Notes: generated by a model from the sequence alone, not told the origin. Positions 52,443-61,511 are shown, numbered from the stretch's first letter. The stretch: DNA of 64,000 nucleotides from Brevibacillus massiliensis (GCF_000311785.1 NZ_HE978540.1:117623-181622); one strand, 5' to 3'. Program-made: numbers and translations.

Positions 52443-53090
52443 CTACACCTCGAAACGGTATCCCATTTTATAGACCGTTTTTATTCTGCATTCCATATCC
52501 AGCTTCTTCCTCAGCTTTTGAATATGAACATCCACCGTCCTGGTATCCCCTGCATAGTCATAGCCCCAAGCGAGCTCCAGCAGCTTGTCCCGTGATAAGG
52601 CAATATTCCGGTTGTTCACCAACACTTCCAGCAAATCGAATTCTTTGGGCGTACATTCGACCGGACGTTCATTCAGAAAGACTTGTCTGCTCGCAAAATC
52701 GATTTTTACCCCATCCAGCTCAAAAATCTTGCTTTCCTTCTTGGTGCGTCTCAACACCGCATCCACCCGCGCCAAGAGTTCCAGCATCTCAAATGGTTTG
52801 ACCAGATAATCATCAGCGCCGAGGGTAAGGCCCTTCACCTTGTCCGATAAACTGTCACGCGCCGTGAGGAAAATGGCAGGTGTCCCGCGGATCTGCCGGA
52901 AAACCTCATACCCGTCCATCTCCGGAAGCATGATGTCCAGCAGGACGAGATCCACTTCGCGCTGTTCCAGCTCTTGTATGGCTGCCCTTCCATCAAAAAC
53001 AGAAATACATGTATGTCCCACCGATTGCAGATTTCTCTTGATCAACTCATTGATTGGAATTTCGTCCTCGACAATTAAGATGGTTGCCAC
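52443..53090 (-). CDS. OmpR/PhoB-family response regulator
   Basis: About 215 residues. The receiver domain begins VATILIVEDEIPINELIKRN, with the phospho-acceptor Asp in VDLVLLDIMLPEMDGYEVFR and switch Lys in ADDYLVKPFEMLELLARVDA. The C-terminal winged helix shows TRTVDVHIQKLRKKLD and YKMGYRFEV. The GTG at 53090 is well spaced from GGAGG. First gene of the three-gene signalling operon. Confidence 0.93.
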   Translation of the reverse strand: MATILIVEDEIPINELIKRNLQSVGHTCISVFDGRAAIQELEQREVDLVLLDIMLPEMDGYEVFRQIRGTPAIFLTARDSLSDKVKGLTLGADDYLVKPFEMLELLARVDAVLRRTKKESKIFELDGVKIDFASRQVFLNERPVECTPKEFDLLEVLVNNRNIALSRDKLLELAWGYDYAGDTRTVDVHIQKLRKKLDMECRIKTVYKMGYRFEV

Positions 53091-53197
53091 CAGGATCACC
53101 TCCCTCTAAGCATAGCACGGCGATGTAATAGAGTTGTAAAAGCCGCACACCACCCAGAACAGGAACATAATCTAAAAGATGACATCAGGAGGAGTGA

Positions 53198-53959
53198 ATG
53201 CGTACGATGTACACCTTTCGACCTGTTAACGCTGACGGGGGACGTTTTCCTCCGAGTGTCTCCGCTCAGCAGATGTGTGGACTCGATCAAAAATGGGGCG
53301 ATGTGAATGGAGACGGCATTCCCGATCTCGTTTATTTGGTCGGCAGCCAGGAACCAGGCAGCCCCTTTATCCAGCATATTACCTTGTACATTCAAGACGG
53401 GCGAACAGGGGTAACCAATTCAATTCCCTTGAGACAAAATGCCGGCTACCACCCCACCGTACAATTGGCGGACTTTGCCGGGAACGGCGTAAACGATATC
53501 CTCGTCGTGATCGATTCGAGCGGGTCAGGCGGATATATCTACAGTTATGTTTTCTCTTATCGCAACAGCCAACCCTATCCATTATTTGACTTTGAGCAGT
53601 TTAATCAAGCACACCAATACACGGTCAATTACCAGGATAACTACAAGGTCAAAGCCGCCAGCAAAAACCCGCAATCAACGTATATCATCGATCTGACTTA
53701 TAAAGGAAAGCAGTATTTATCGGAAATCTACGACAGCAACGGTAAACGAAAGGAGCCGATTCAAGGGGACGTAAACGCTTTAAGCGGCCTCTTTCCGATC
53801 GATTTTGAGCGGGACGGCCAGTATACATTAATGGCCCTGCAGCGAATTACCGGAAGATATCATGCGGATGGACTAGGGTATTTCATGAATGTCCTCAAAT
53901 GGAACGGCAGCCGATTCTATCCCTATCAGCAATGGGTTTGGATCAATGGCACAGACTGA
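53198..53959 (+). CDS. FG-GAP/VCBS repeat protein
   Basis: A 253-residue protein with calcium-loop repeats of the FG-GAP/VCBS kind: KWGDVNGDGIPDLVYLVGSQ and QLADFAGNGVNDILVVIDSS, with a degenerate third near LFPIDFERDGQYTLMALQ. There is no signal peptide, as in related Bacillus proteins of unknown role. The ATG follows AGGAGG. It is divergent from the response regulator and separated by ~100 bases, so the two could share regulation. Confidence 0.75.
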   Translation: MRTMYTFRPVNADGGRFPPSVSAQQMCGLDQKWGDVNGDGIPDLVYLVGSQEPGSPFIQHITLYIQDGRTGVTNSIPLRQNAGYHPTVQLADFAGNGVNDILVVIDSSGSGGYIYSYVFSYRNSQPYPLFDFEQFNQAHQYTVNYQDNYKVKAASKNPQSTYIIDLTYKGKQYLSEIYDSNGKRKEPIQGDVNALSGLFPIDFERDGQYTLMALQRITGRYHADGLGYFMNVLKWNGSRFYPYQQWVWINGTD

Positions 53960-54001
53960 TCTACAAGAGCATACCCGCGACAGGGGCAGGTGTAAAAAAA
54001 C

Positions 54002-54039
54002 AAGGCCATGCGGCTGGATTTGAGCCAGCCCATAGCCTT
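54002..54039 (+). terminator. Terminator of the FG-GAP gene
   Basis: AAGGC.ATG.GGCTGG and CCAGCC.CAT.GCCTT arms with small mismatches and a six-base loop, ending in TTTT. It lies about 45 bases after the stop. The rest of the gap to 54250 holds only a short open stretch (MNGEKIDEDQPQPKAWQRLT) that I cannot assign. Confidence 0.7.
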
Positions 54040-54251
54040 TTGCCAAGCTGTCGGAAAAAGCAGCGCACTTCGCTTCTCCCTTGTGCAATTTTGTGTTTTG
54101 CCCGGGGTTCACTCTGCATCCGCCATGGTCTTATTCATCCAGCTACCCCTATTTGTATCGAATGAACGGCGAAAAGATAGATGAGGATCAGCCCCAGCCA
54201 AAAGCTTGGCAGCGCTTGACCCGCTCCGAAAAAGCCGACAGAGCCTTACAT

Positions 54252-54965
54252 TCATTTGATTTGCGCTTCCCATTCTCCGTTCATTTTTAATGGGTAATCG
54301 CCTTTTTTATGCCCATATACAGAGTTCATTTTCAAAGTGATATGGTTGTTTTTTTCAAAGAAGTCTTTTTGTATAAGAAGGTTCGCTTGAAATTTTCTCG
54401 TGTTATTAGTGTCAGATACCTCTTCCGACAGAAGTTTATCCGAATCCGGAATCTCAAAGTCATATTCCTTATCAGTTATTGCTTGAACGATAACTTCCTG
54501 TCCGTTTAAAGTTTCACCCGAGCTGCCAACAAACATGAATTCCCCTAATGTAAACGCCTTAATATCCCTATAAGGCATATGATTTCCTTCCAGCAATGTC
54601 AATGTAATGGGTACAACGACTTTCTCCCCGCCTGTGTTGGGTTGACCGCTTTCAAGCTTGATTTCATTTGTCGCTTGGAGATATTCCACTCCGGTTACTG
54701 CACCTTTCCAGTTTACTATATCTTTAAAAAACCCCTTGACGGATGACGCCATTCCAGGTTCAACAGCAATGATCAGTGTAAACGCCAAGACGGAAGCGGC
54801 GATGACTCCACCAACTCCTGTACATAACCGTTTTATTTGTAAACCCCTCCTATGTTTTTGCTCGCTAAGTTCCTGTTTGGCTTTTTGAATACCAAGTTCA
54901 GTTCTTCGACGAAGTTCATTCGGGATTTCGATTTTGTCAATCTCCTTCTTGAGATCATTTTCCAT
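54252..54965 (-). CDS. Anti-sigma factor-like membrane protein (DUF4179-like)
   Basis: A 237-residue protein. The N-terminal ~45 residues are charged and helical (IDKIEIPNELRRRTELGIQK), followed by one membrane helix (GVGGVIAASVLAFTLIIAVE) and a beta-rich extracytoplasmic domain. It overlaps the ECF sigma gene by 11 bases, the usual arrangement of an anti-sigma factor with its sigma. No zinc HxxxCxxC motif is visible. Confidence 0.75.
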   Translation of the reverse strand: MENDLKKEIDKIEIPNELRRRTELGIQKAKQELSEQKHRRGLQIKRLCTGVGGVIAASVLAFTLIIAVEPGMASSVKGFFKDIVNWKGAVTGVEYLQATNEIKLESGQPNTGGEKVVVPITLTLLEGNHMPYRDIKAFTLGEFMFVGSSGETLNGQEVIVQAITDKEYDFEIPDSDKLLSEEVSDTNNTRKFQANLLIQKDFFEKNNHITLKMNSVYGHKKGDYPLKMNGEWEAQIK

Positions 54966-55482
54966 TCATCTTCACCTCCCTAAAATTCCTGCGAAGTTTG
55001 TCCAAGGCTCGATATAAAACCGTTTTAGCTGTACCCAACGGGATTTCCAACATCTCCGCGACATCCTTTATGGTGTAATCTTGATAGAATCTCAGCAAGA
55101 TTACGCTTTTTTCTGTTGAATCTAATTTATCAATTACATCTTCCAGCATTATGGAGAGAGTAAAATCCTCATTTTCCGTCTGAAGCAATTCAAAATTCTG
55201 CGGTTCCAATTGAATCCCCTTGGCTCGTTGGCGAAGGAAATGCAACGAACAGTTAATTGCAATTTTTGTCAACCAAGTTTTAAAAAACCTTGGATGTTTT
55301 AAAGTCTTTATAGACTTAAATGATCGGTAAGCCGTTTCCTGAACAACATCCAAAGCATCATCCTGATTTTTTACATAGACAAACGCCATTTTATAAATCA
55401 GTTCTTCATGTTGGCTAAACAGTTCCAAGTAGGCAGCTTCATCACCCTTTTGTGCCATTTTGACCAGGTATGTGGTATCCAA
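54955..55482 (-). CDS. ECF-type RNA polymerase sigma factor
   Basis: A 175-residue sigma-70 family factor. Region 2 contains DALDVVQETAYRSFKSIKTL, and region 4 contains KDVAEMLEIPLGTAKTVLYR. The start is a TTG about 11 bases after GGAGG. It is coupled to a membrane anti-sigma factor, so it likely responds to an envelope signal. I did not find a convincing ECF promoter upstream. Confidence 0.92.
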   Translation of the reverse strand: MDTTYLVKMAQKGDEAAYLELFSQHEELIYKMAFVYVKNQDDALDVVQETAYRSFKSIKTLKHPRFFKTWLTKIAINCSLHFLRQRAKGIQLEPQNFELLQTENEDFTLSIMLEDVIDKLDSTEKSVILLRFYQDYTIKDVAEMLEIPLGTAKTVLYRALDKLRRNFREVKMNGK

Positions 55483-55824
55483 TTGTCAGTTCACCTCCTC
55501 CTGATTACACTTATTAGACACATGAATCAATGATTTGGCTTTAAAAAGTTAATTTTCCTGTTTCATTTACGGACGTTATTAGGGTGATGCCAGACTCAAT
55601 ACATTGCTGCTAAAAGAAAAAATTGTTTTCAGGATTTGGTCAGGGGATGACCATGATTGGGATATCGTGGAATCCATGCCGATTCTGATGAGGCGGGCAA
55701 TCACCCTCGATCCAGCGGCAGAGCAGGAAAAGAATAGATCGCTACAGCAATTTTTGCTTTTGGTTTTGTGTCCATATGGATACAATGGACTAGACACTTG
55801 CTTACACAAAAAGGATGCTGAAAG
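55483..55824. other. Intergenic region upstream of the DAO-family gene
   Basis: About 340 bases. It contains an unassigned open stretch on the plus strand (WSGDDHDWDIVESMPILMRR) without a clear ribosome site. Near 55770-55792 there is an imperfect GTCCAT...ATGGAC inverted repeat with ATACAAT beside it, which may be part of the promoter of the following gene. Confidence 0.35.
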
Positions 55825-56952
55825 ATGAAAAAATGTATCGTAGTCGGTGCGGGGATTCTGGGGGCCTCTACGGCATATCAATTGGCAAAAAGAGGCGCAG
55901 AAGTGATCATCGTCGACCGCAAAGATAAAGGACAAGCCACTGATGCCGCTGCGGGGATTATTTGTCCGTGGCTGTCGCAGAGACGCAACCAAGCTTGGTA
56001 TACACTGGCGAAGGAAGGGGCGCGTTTTTATCCGTCCTTGATCGAAGAGCTTGAACGGGACGGGGAAACCCAAACCGGTTATGCCCGCGTCGGTGCCATC
56101 AGCATACAGAAGGATATGAAAAAACTCGCCGAACTGCAAAAACGCGCGTTAAAACGCAAAGAGAACGCTCCGGAAATGGGAGAAATCACCAAGCTTTCTC
56201 CAAGTGAGGCAAAGGCTTTGTTTCCGCCGCTTGCCGATGACTGCGCCGCTGTACATGTAACGGGTGCCGCCCGTGTCGATGGACGCGACCTCCGCGATGC
56301 CCTTTTGCGCGCAGCCGTAAAAAACGGCGCTGTACGATTAAACGGAGAAGCAACCCTTCAGTACAATGGAATACGTGTAACAGGGGTACATGTCGGAGGT
56401 AAATACATTACTTCCGATGCAGTCATTATTTGTGCCGGCGCATGGGCAAATCAGCTGCTAAAACCTTTAGGTGTAGATTTTCGGGTAACCTACCAAAAAG
56501 CGCAAATCGTCCACTTGGAATTGCCAGGTGCCGACACGGACAACTGGCCCGTCGTCATGCCGCCCAGCGATCAATATTTGCTGGCTTTTGAGAATAAAAG
56601 AATTGTCATTGGCGCAACGCATGAAAATAATCCGGAAGGTTTCGACACCCGAATAACAGCCGGCGGCTTGCAAGAAGTTTTCAACAAAGCGTTAGAAACA
56701 GCTCCAGGCTTGGTCAACGCCACGTTTTTAGAAGCGAGAGCCGGGTTTCGCCCCTTTACTCCGGGATTTCTCCCTGTCATCGGCGCTTTGCCCGGTTGGG
56801 AAGGAATCCTCGTGGCAAATGGTCTGGGAGCGTCGGGTCTGACAACGGGACCCTATATCGGATTTCAACTGGCCAAGCTTGCTCTCGGACTGGAAATGGA
56901 TATTGATCTGGAAAACTACAGTGTCAAAGGTGCAATTGGTGACAGCCAGTAA
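55825..56952 (+). CDS. FAD-dependent amino acid oxidoreductase (DAO family)
   Basis: A 375-residue flavoprotein. The dinucleotide motif is KCIVVGAGILGASTAYQLAK, with later VIICAGAWANQLLKPLGVDF and the C-terminal EARAGFRPFTPGFLPVIGAL, GILVANGLGASGLTTGPYIG. It belongs to the glycine oxidase/D-amino-acid dehydrogenase group and would oxidise an amino acid in the cytosol or at the membrane. Exact substrate unknown. Confidence 0.9.
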   Translation: MKKCIVVGAGILGASTAYQLAKRGAEVIIVDRKDKGQATDAAAGIICPWLSQRRNQAWYTLAKEGARFYPSLIEELERDGETQTGYARVGAISIQKDMKKLAELQKRALKRKENAPEMGEITKLSPSEAKALFPPLADDCAAVHVTGAARVDGRDLRDALLRAAVKNGAVRLNGEATLQYNGIRVTGVHVGGKYITSDAVIICAGAWANQLLKPLGVDFRVTYQKAQIVHLELPGADTDNWPVVMPPSDQYLLAFENKRIVIGATHENNPEGFDTRITAGGLQEVFNKALETAPGLVNATFLEARAGFRPFTPGFLPVIGALPGWEGILVANGLGASGLTTGPYIGFQLAKLALGLEMDIDLENYSVKGAIGDSQ

Positions 56953-57264
56953 AAGCTTCTGCCAGGGGTACCCATCCTTTGTCATACAGTGGAGATCGTG
57001 CAGAATACTGTCGGCTCTGCTTCCCTGAAAGACCACATGCAGATCATCACTGACCCGGATGAAGTGCAAATGCATGCCTACTCCAATAAGGAAGTGGCTG
57101 TAATCTCGGTCGTACGCAAACTGAACCTGCCAGCCAATAACGTTGCCTTTACCTCACCCGTCTTCTTCCTGTTTACTGACAAGATGATCCCGTCCGATTC
57201 CTTGTCTGCCTTGCGGGCGATACGGTTTGCCAACCAAGGGGAGATTCAGGATGAAAATCATTGA
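56953..57264 (+). pseudogene. Unidentified coding remnant
   Basis: A well-behaved open stretch (HTVEIVQNTVGSASLKDHMQ, SNKEVAVISVVRKLNLPANN, VAFTSPVFFLFTDKMIPSDS) has protein-like composition but no plausible start or ribosome site and looks like the C-terminal piece of a larger protein. I do not recognise the family. It overlaps the start of the amidohydrolase fragment. Confidence 0.4.
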
Positions 57265-57469
57265 TGCCCATATGCATTTATACCGGATTGAAGAGTTTAA
57301 ACGGACAGCGGAAAAGTCATTAGTCGATTACTCTTGTCGTGGGCAAGAGGTGTTATACAAGACAGCATTGAAGGTGTTTCCGAAGATCAGGCCGTTGGTT
57401 GAGCAAATTGCGATGGCTGCCAAACTGCCGCATATACAAATCCCATGTCACTTCACGTTCACGGTGTGA
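57251..57469 (+). pseudogene. Amidohydrolase N-terminal fragment
   Basis: MKIIDAHMHLYRIEEFKRTA is the metal-binding start of an amidohydrolase (DxHxH). After about 30 residues the sequence changes character (YKTALKVFPKIRPLVEQIAM, AAKLPHIQIPCHFTFTV) and stops. A full enzyme needs ~250 residues, so this is a truncated or chimeric relic. Confidence 0.55.
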
Positions 57470-57570
57470 AGAAGCATGGGATTCTTCATGCCGGATCAGA
57501 AGCGATTTACCTACAGGTCAAATTTTCTCGAAGATAAACATTTCCCGGGATACGGGCTACACCAATACTT

Positions 57571-57619
57571 GACAACATCCGCGAATAAAATTTATTATAA
57601 AAACATACTTTTCAGAATG
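57571..57619 (+). promoter_or_regulatory. Promoter and operator of the tandem-HTH TetR gene
   Basis: TTGACA (57571-57576) and TATTAT (57595-57600) are 18 bases apart. Directly after lies CATACT-TTTC-AGAATG (57604-57619), which resembles the perfect palindrome CATACT-CACA-AGTATG in front of the alpha/beta hydrolase gene. A shared TetR operator is likely. Confidence 0.6.
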
Positions 57620-57651
57620 TGAATATAGCTAATCCAAAAGGGGTGTAAAAA

Positions 57652-58434
57652 ATAAGATCCTCTGAACAAATTCACAAAGCCATTACCGTTTTAGCTGATC
57701 GGCTTCCCTACGATAAGATTACATTTGCCGAAATCGCTAAAGAAGCAAACCTGCATTGGACAACAGTGAAAAGGTATTTTGGCAGCAAGTCAGCGCTGAG
57801 AACTTTTTTAAGGAAGCATCACCAACAGTCCAAAGCGGACACTAAATCCAAAATATTGATTTCAGCGCGTCATGTATTTGCAACTCATGGATATGGGGGC
57901 GCTACGCTTGATCTGGTCGCTCAGGAAGCAGGCATGACCAAAGGCGCCGTCTATTGGCATTTTTCCAGCAAGAGCGATTTGTTCCTGGCTCTATGCGAAC
58001 AAAGCCTGAGCAAGCTTCTGAACGAACTGCCAAACCAAGCCCATCAAGTAATGACCTCAGTCAATCCGTTGAAAGCCTTGGAGTTATTGCTGGAATCAGA
58101 ATTTGATTCATGTGAAGCGGGATCAGGCGAACGTCCGTTGTTGTTTTTCGAATTTGTTGCCAATAGCCGTGAACCTGAGATCCGGGAAAAGCTGGCCGAA
58201 GCATTTTCCAGACTGTTTCTCGGAACCTCGGATGTAATGAAAGAACTGCAACGCAAAGGATTCATTATCGAAACTATCGATCCTCATGCCTTGTCTATCG
58301 CACTTCACTCCCTTATAAATGGGGTTGTGCTCATGTGGTTGCTCGCGCCGGATCAAGTTGATTTCAAGATGTTATCTAAAGAAATTTCAACCATTTTATG
58401 GCATGGAATTCGTCCGAATACAAGTATCGAGTAA
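57652..58434 (+). CDS. TetR-family regulator with two N-terminal HTH domains (ATA at the start position)
   Basis: The frame encodes two TetR-type DNA-binding units in tandem: ITFAEIAKEANLHWTTVKRY (first) and ATLDLVAQEAGMTKGAVYWH (second), then a ligand domain of ~140 residues. The first HTH has the right spacing to a ribosome site (AAAAGGGGTG), but the codon there is ATA at 57652, not ATG. Translation would otherwise begin at the GTG at 57766, inside the first HTH, giving 222 residues with only the second HTH intact. Either the gene uses a rare start or the start codon is mutated. It lies just upstream of an alpha/beta hydrolase gene with a matching operator. Confidence 0.8.
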   Translation: MRSSEQIHKAITVLADRLPYDKITFAEIAKEANLHWTTVKRYFGSKSALRTFLRKHHQQSKADTKSKILISARHVFATHGYGGATLDLVAQEAGMTKGAVYWHFSSKSDLFLALCEQSLSKLLNELPNQAHQVMTSVNPLKALELLLESEFDSCEAGSGERPLLFFEFVANSREPEIREKLAEAFSRLFLGTSDVMKELQRKGFIIETIDPHALSIALHSLINGVVLMWLLAPDQVDFKMLSKEISTILWHGIRPNTSIE

Positions 58435-58471
58435 TTTGTCCTTACCGATACGATTTTTGCTATCGAGACAA

Positions 58472-58487
58472 CATACTCACAAGTATG
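58472..58487 (+). promoter_or_regulatory. Palindromic operator before the alpha/beta hydrolase gene
   Basis: CATACT-CACA-AGTATG, perfect six-base arms with a four-base spacer, 60 bases before the hydrolase ATG. A near copy (one mismatch in the arms) overlaps the promoter region of the upstream TetR gene. Confidence 0.6.
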
Positions 58488-58546
58488 CTTTTATTGCAAT
58501 TTTATCAGGCTGGTGATTCAGGAAACCATTTAAGGAGAGAAAGAGA

Positions 58547-59500
58547 ATGTGGATATTCGTTGTTTTATCAATATCTATCGGATTGGGTGGCCTATTCTGC
58601 TACAACCGGTTTCTGTTTAGGCAGGGGGAATCGAGGTTTCCTCCGACTGGACGGTTTGTGTCGGCTGAAGGGATTAAATTGCATTATATAAGCAAAGGCT
58701 CCGGCAAACCAATCGTATTTCTCCACGGCGGTGTGCTGACCGGCAGCGATTTCGAACAGGTGCTGAACATGGCTGCTGACAAAGGATATCAGGCGATCGC
58801 CTTCGACCGTCCAGGATATGGCTATAGTGAAAGACCCCGGAATGAACCCGTAACCCCAATCGTGCAAGTGCGGCTAATCCATGCCGCCTTAGTGGAGCTA
58901 GGGATCGAGAAACCAATCTTGGTAGGACATTCTTGGAGCGGAATGATGGTTTTGTCATACGCCTTGCTTTATCCACAGGAGATTGACGGAATTATTACGT
59001 TGGGCGGGGCGATGTATAAGGAAGGCTATCCGGCAGAGAACGGCGATCCAATCTCAACGATAGTGGTGACCTCTGTCATTGGGAACCTGCTGCTTCATAC
59101 AGCATTGCGATTCCCGTTTGGAACAGTCTTGGCAGATCGGATATTAGAAGCGACCTTCGCCCCCGAATCTATTCCTCCTGGTTATCGGGAAGCGACTCAT
59201 GCGCTATGGCTTCGCCCTGGACAGTTTAAAGCCAATCGGGAAGATGTTTTGGCCTTTGCCCCTGCGGCAGAGCAAATCAGCAAACGCTACAAGGAAATTG
59301 ATACCCCGGTAGTCATTGTCGCAGGAAATGAAGATCCGTTTGGAACCATCGAACAAGCGCATCGATTAAAGAAAGATATAAAACATGCCGAGCTCATCAT
59401 TCTGCCTAAAGTTGCCCATATGCTTCCACAAAACCATCCAGAATTGGTCATGAATGCGGTCGATAGACTCGTAAGGCTGCATTCAAAAAAATCAAGCTAA
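58547..59500 (+). CDS. Alpha/beta hydrolase with N-terminal membrane anchor
   Basis: A 317-residue protein. One N-terminal hydrophobic segment (MWIFVVLSISIGLGGLFCYN) is followed by an alpha/beta hydrolase domain: oxyanion HGGVLTGSDF, DRPGYGYSERP, nucleophile elbow LVGHSWSGMMVLSYA, acid in VAGNEDPFG and His in KVAHMLPQNHPE. The triad is complete. Probably an ester or lactone hydrolase under control of the adjacent TetR. Ribosome site AAGGAG. Confidence 0.88.
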   Translation: MWIFVVLSISIGLGGLFCYNRFLFRQGESRFPPTGRFVSAEGIKLHYISKGSGKPIVFLHGGVLTGSDFEQVLNMAADKGYQAIAFDRPGYGYSERPRNEPVTPIVQVRLIHAALVELGIEKPILVGHSWSGMMVLSYALLYPQEIDGIITLGGAMYKEGYPAENGDPISTIVVTSVIGNLLLHTALRFPFGTVLADRILEATFAPESIPPGYREATHALWLRPGQFKANREDVLAFAPAAEQISKRYKEIDTPVVIVAGNEDPFGTIEQAHRLKKDIKHAELIILPKVAHMLPQNHPELVMNAVDRLVRLHSKKSS

Positions 59501-59625
59501 ATAAGATCGTCAGCCATTCTCTATGACATAGGAGTATCAATTTTTTTCGATCGCAGGCCTTTTTGATTATCTAAAAACCGTTGAGGGCAATCTCTTTGTT
59601 TTCATAAACTGTGGGAGCTAATGGG

Positions 59626-59913
59626 TTATATACTAGTACCTTTTGCAACAAACGTTCTGACTTTACGAACACATGAAATGTCAACCTTTCCGGTAACCCC
59701 CTGTAGATATAACTCAGTATCCTCCCACCAAGGTTCTTTCTTTAATGATTCAAAGTCAAAAATTCGTTCCCAGCTTTGTTCTTTTGTCATTTCCAGCTCT
59801 CCCCGATAAAAGGCATCCCACTCATCTTCATCTACAGCCAAAAATCCGTTCGTAAGCACGCAATGCCAGGCATCAAAATCTGACAACAACACATGATACC
59901 CAGTAATCCCCAA
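59626..59913 (-). pseudogene. DUF3841-like protein, C-terminal fragment
   Basis: About 95 residues: YHVLLSDFDAWHCVLTNGFL, KEQSWERIFDFESLKKEPWW, LYLQGVTGKVDISCVRKVRT. The VLLSDFDAWH...N and SWE.IFD patterns recall the C-terminal half of DUF3841 proteins. The N-terminal half is missing; upstream sequence switches directly into a TnpB relic. Likely inactive. Confidence 0.6.
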
Positions 59914-59915
59914 TT

Positions 59916-60127
59916 CAAAATGTCATCCATGACGATGGTATGGCAGCGATGTTTCCACGCGAAATCCACGATCTTCCGACTCGCTTGATGCAAGAAGTTA
60001 TGGGCATAGCGATTCCATAATCCTCACGCTTGCCGGTTTGTTTCATGGCAATGGAAGTAACCCGAGCGATCTCTTTGTTATAGTAGCGGTTTTTGCTCTG
60101 TTTTTTTCGATTTTCCATGACACTCAT
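59916..60127 (-). pseudogene. IS200/IS605-family TnpB remnant (internal/C-terminal part)
   Basis: Two overlapping frames combine to a TnpB segment: KKQSKNRYYNKEIARVTSIA, MKQTGKREDYG, then in the next frame NRYAHNFLHQASRKIVDFAW and KHRCHTIVMDDIL. The H..HQ.SR.IV..A......TIV..D pattern precedes the second RuvC acidic residue of TnpB. A frameshift near 60020 and loss of both ends show it is dead. Confidence 0.65.
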
Positions 60128-60131
60128 TTCA

Positions 60132-60149
60132 ACTTACTAGTTGGTAAGT
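60132..60149. promoter_or_regulatory. ACTTAC-N6-GTAAGT palindrome
   Basis: Perfect six-base arms around TAGTTG. The form resembles TetR-family operators of Bacillales. It lies at the edge of the TnpB relic, 150 bases before the oxalate decarboxylase gene; no regulator can be tied to it. Confidence 0.35.
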
Positions 60150-60302
60150 GTCAAATCAATTTACCCGCAATCTACTCCGCATCTTTCACATAGGTCTTAT
60201 GACCAGGAACATTCATGATGTGCCAATGAAAGGACAAATTTCCAGCCCAACTCTTTTGCATAGTCTACATTAGTTTTTATGGAGGGTTTGGGAGGAATGT
60301 TT

Positions 60303-61511
60303 ATGAAACAAAGTCCTTATAATCAAGCCGCAGCTGGCAATATACCGCAGCCGATAAGGAATGATGGTACCGGTTGGTGGGATCTTGGCCCGCGTGACGT
60401 CCTGCGCGACCAAGAGAACCCCGACATGCTGGTTCCACCCGCCACCGATGCCGGAACGATCCCTAACTTAAAGTTTTCTTTCTCAGACACGTACATGCAA
60501 TTAAATCACGGTGGCTGGTCAAGGGAAGTAACGGTTAGACAGCTCCCGATCGCAACCACGCTTGCCGGTGTGAACATGGCTCTGACTCCGGGCGGTGTAC
60601 GTGAGCTGCATTGGCATCAGCAGGCGGAATGGTCGATCATGCTTGTGGGCAGGGCGCGCATCACGGCAGTCGATCAGAACGGCAGAAACTTCATCGCAGA
60701 TATTGGTGTGGGCGACTTGTGGTATTTTCCCCCCGGCATTCCGCATTCGATCCAAGGATTGGAAGAAGGCTGTGAGTTTCTGCTCGTCTTTGACGACGGC
60801 AGTTTTTCCGATCTAAACACTTTATCGATCTCCGACTGGTTCGCCCATACACCAAAGGATGTCCTTTCGGCGAATTTCGGAGTGCCGGAAAGCGCTTTTG
60901 CTTGTATCCCCGATCATCAGCTGTACATTTTCCAAGGAGAAATTCCCGGCCCCCTGGAAGCTCAAGAGGTGCCGGATCCCTATGGTACTGTGCCGCTGAA
61001 CTTTTCCCACCGGCTGCTGGCTCAAAAACTTCTCAATTTTCCGGGGGGTACAGTGCGGATCGTGGATTCAACAAACTGTCCCATCTCAACCCGGGTAGCG
61101 GCGGCGTTGGTGGAGATAAAGCCGGGCGGCATGAGGGAAATGCACTGGCATCCCAACAACGATGAATGGCAGTATTATATCTCGGGAACGGGACGCATGA
61201 CGGTATTTGCGCCCAATGGAACGGCCCGTACTTTCGATTATCGGGCTGGGGATGTAGGGTATGTACCATTTGCTTTTGGGCACTATATCCAAAACACCGG
61301 CGACCAAAGCTTGTGGTTTTTGGAGATGTTTAAGAGCGATCGTTTTGAAGACGTTTCTCTAAATCAGTGGATGGCGCTCACGCCTCGTCAATTGGTACAA
61401 GAGAACCTAAATGCAGGTCCGGAATTACTAAACGCATTGCGGAAGGAAAAGTGGCCAGTAGTGAAATATCCGGGGTTCTCCTATTACCCAAGAACGAATA
61501 GACCGTTTTGA
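60303..61511 (+). CDS. Oxalate decarboxylase (bicupin)
   Basis: A ~402-residue two-cupin enzyme. N-terminal Mn site: [20 protein letters not shown] with His in [12 protein letters not shown]-terminal Mn site: [20 protein letters not shown] with His in [10 protein letters not shown]. The flexible lid that holds the catalytic Glu in B. subtilis OxdC (SENST) reads SDLNT here, so Asp replaces Glu. Converts oxalate to formate and CO2, possibly with altered oxidase/decarboxylase balance. The ATG at 60303 has GGAGG seven bases upstream. Confidence 0.9.
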   Translation: MKQSPYNQAAAGNIPQPIRNDGTGWWDLGPRDVLRDQENPDMLVPPATDAGTIPNLKFSFSDTYMQLNHGGWSREVTVRQLPIATTLAGVNMALTPGGVRELHWHQQAEWSIMLVGRARITAVDQNGRNFIADIGVGDLWYFPPGIPHSIQGLEEGCEFLLVFDDGSFSDLNTLSISDWFAHTPKDVLSANFGVPESAFACIPDHQLYIFQGEIPGPLEAQEVPDPYGTVPLNFSHRLLAQKLLNFPGGTVRIVDSTNCPISTRVAAALVEIKPGGMREMHWHPNNDEWQYYISGTGRMTVFAPNGTARTFDYRAGDVGYVPFAFGHYIQNTGDQSLWFLEMFKSDRFEDVSLNQWMALTPRQLVQENLNAGPELLNALRKEKWPVVKYPGFSYYPRTNRPF

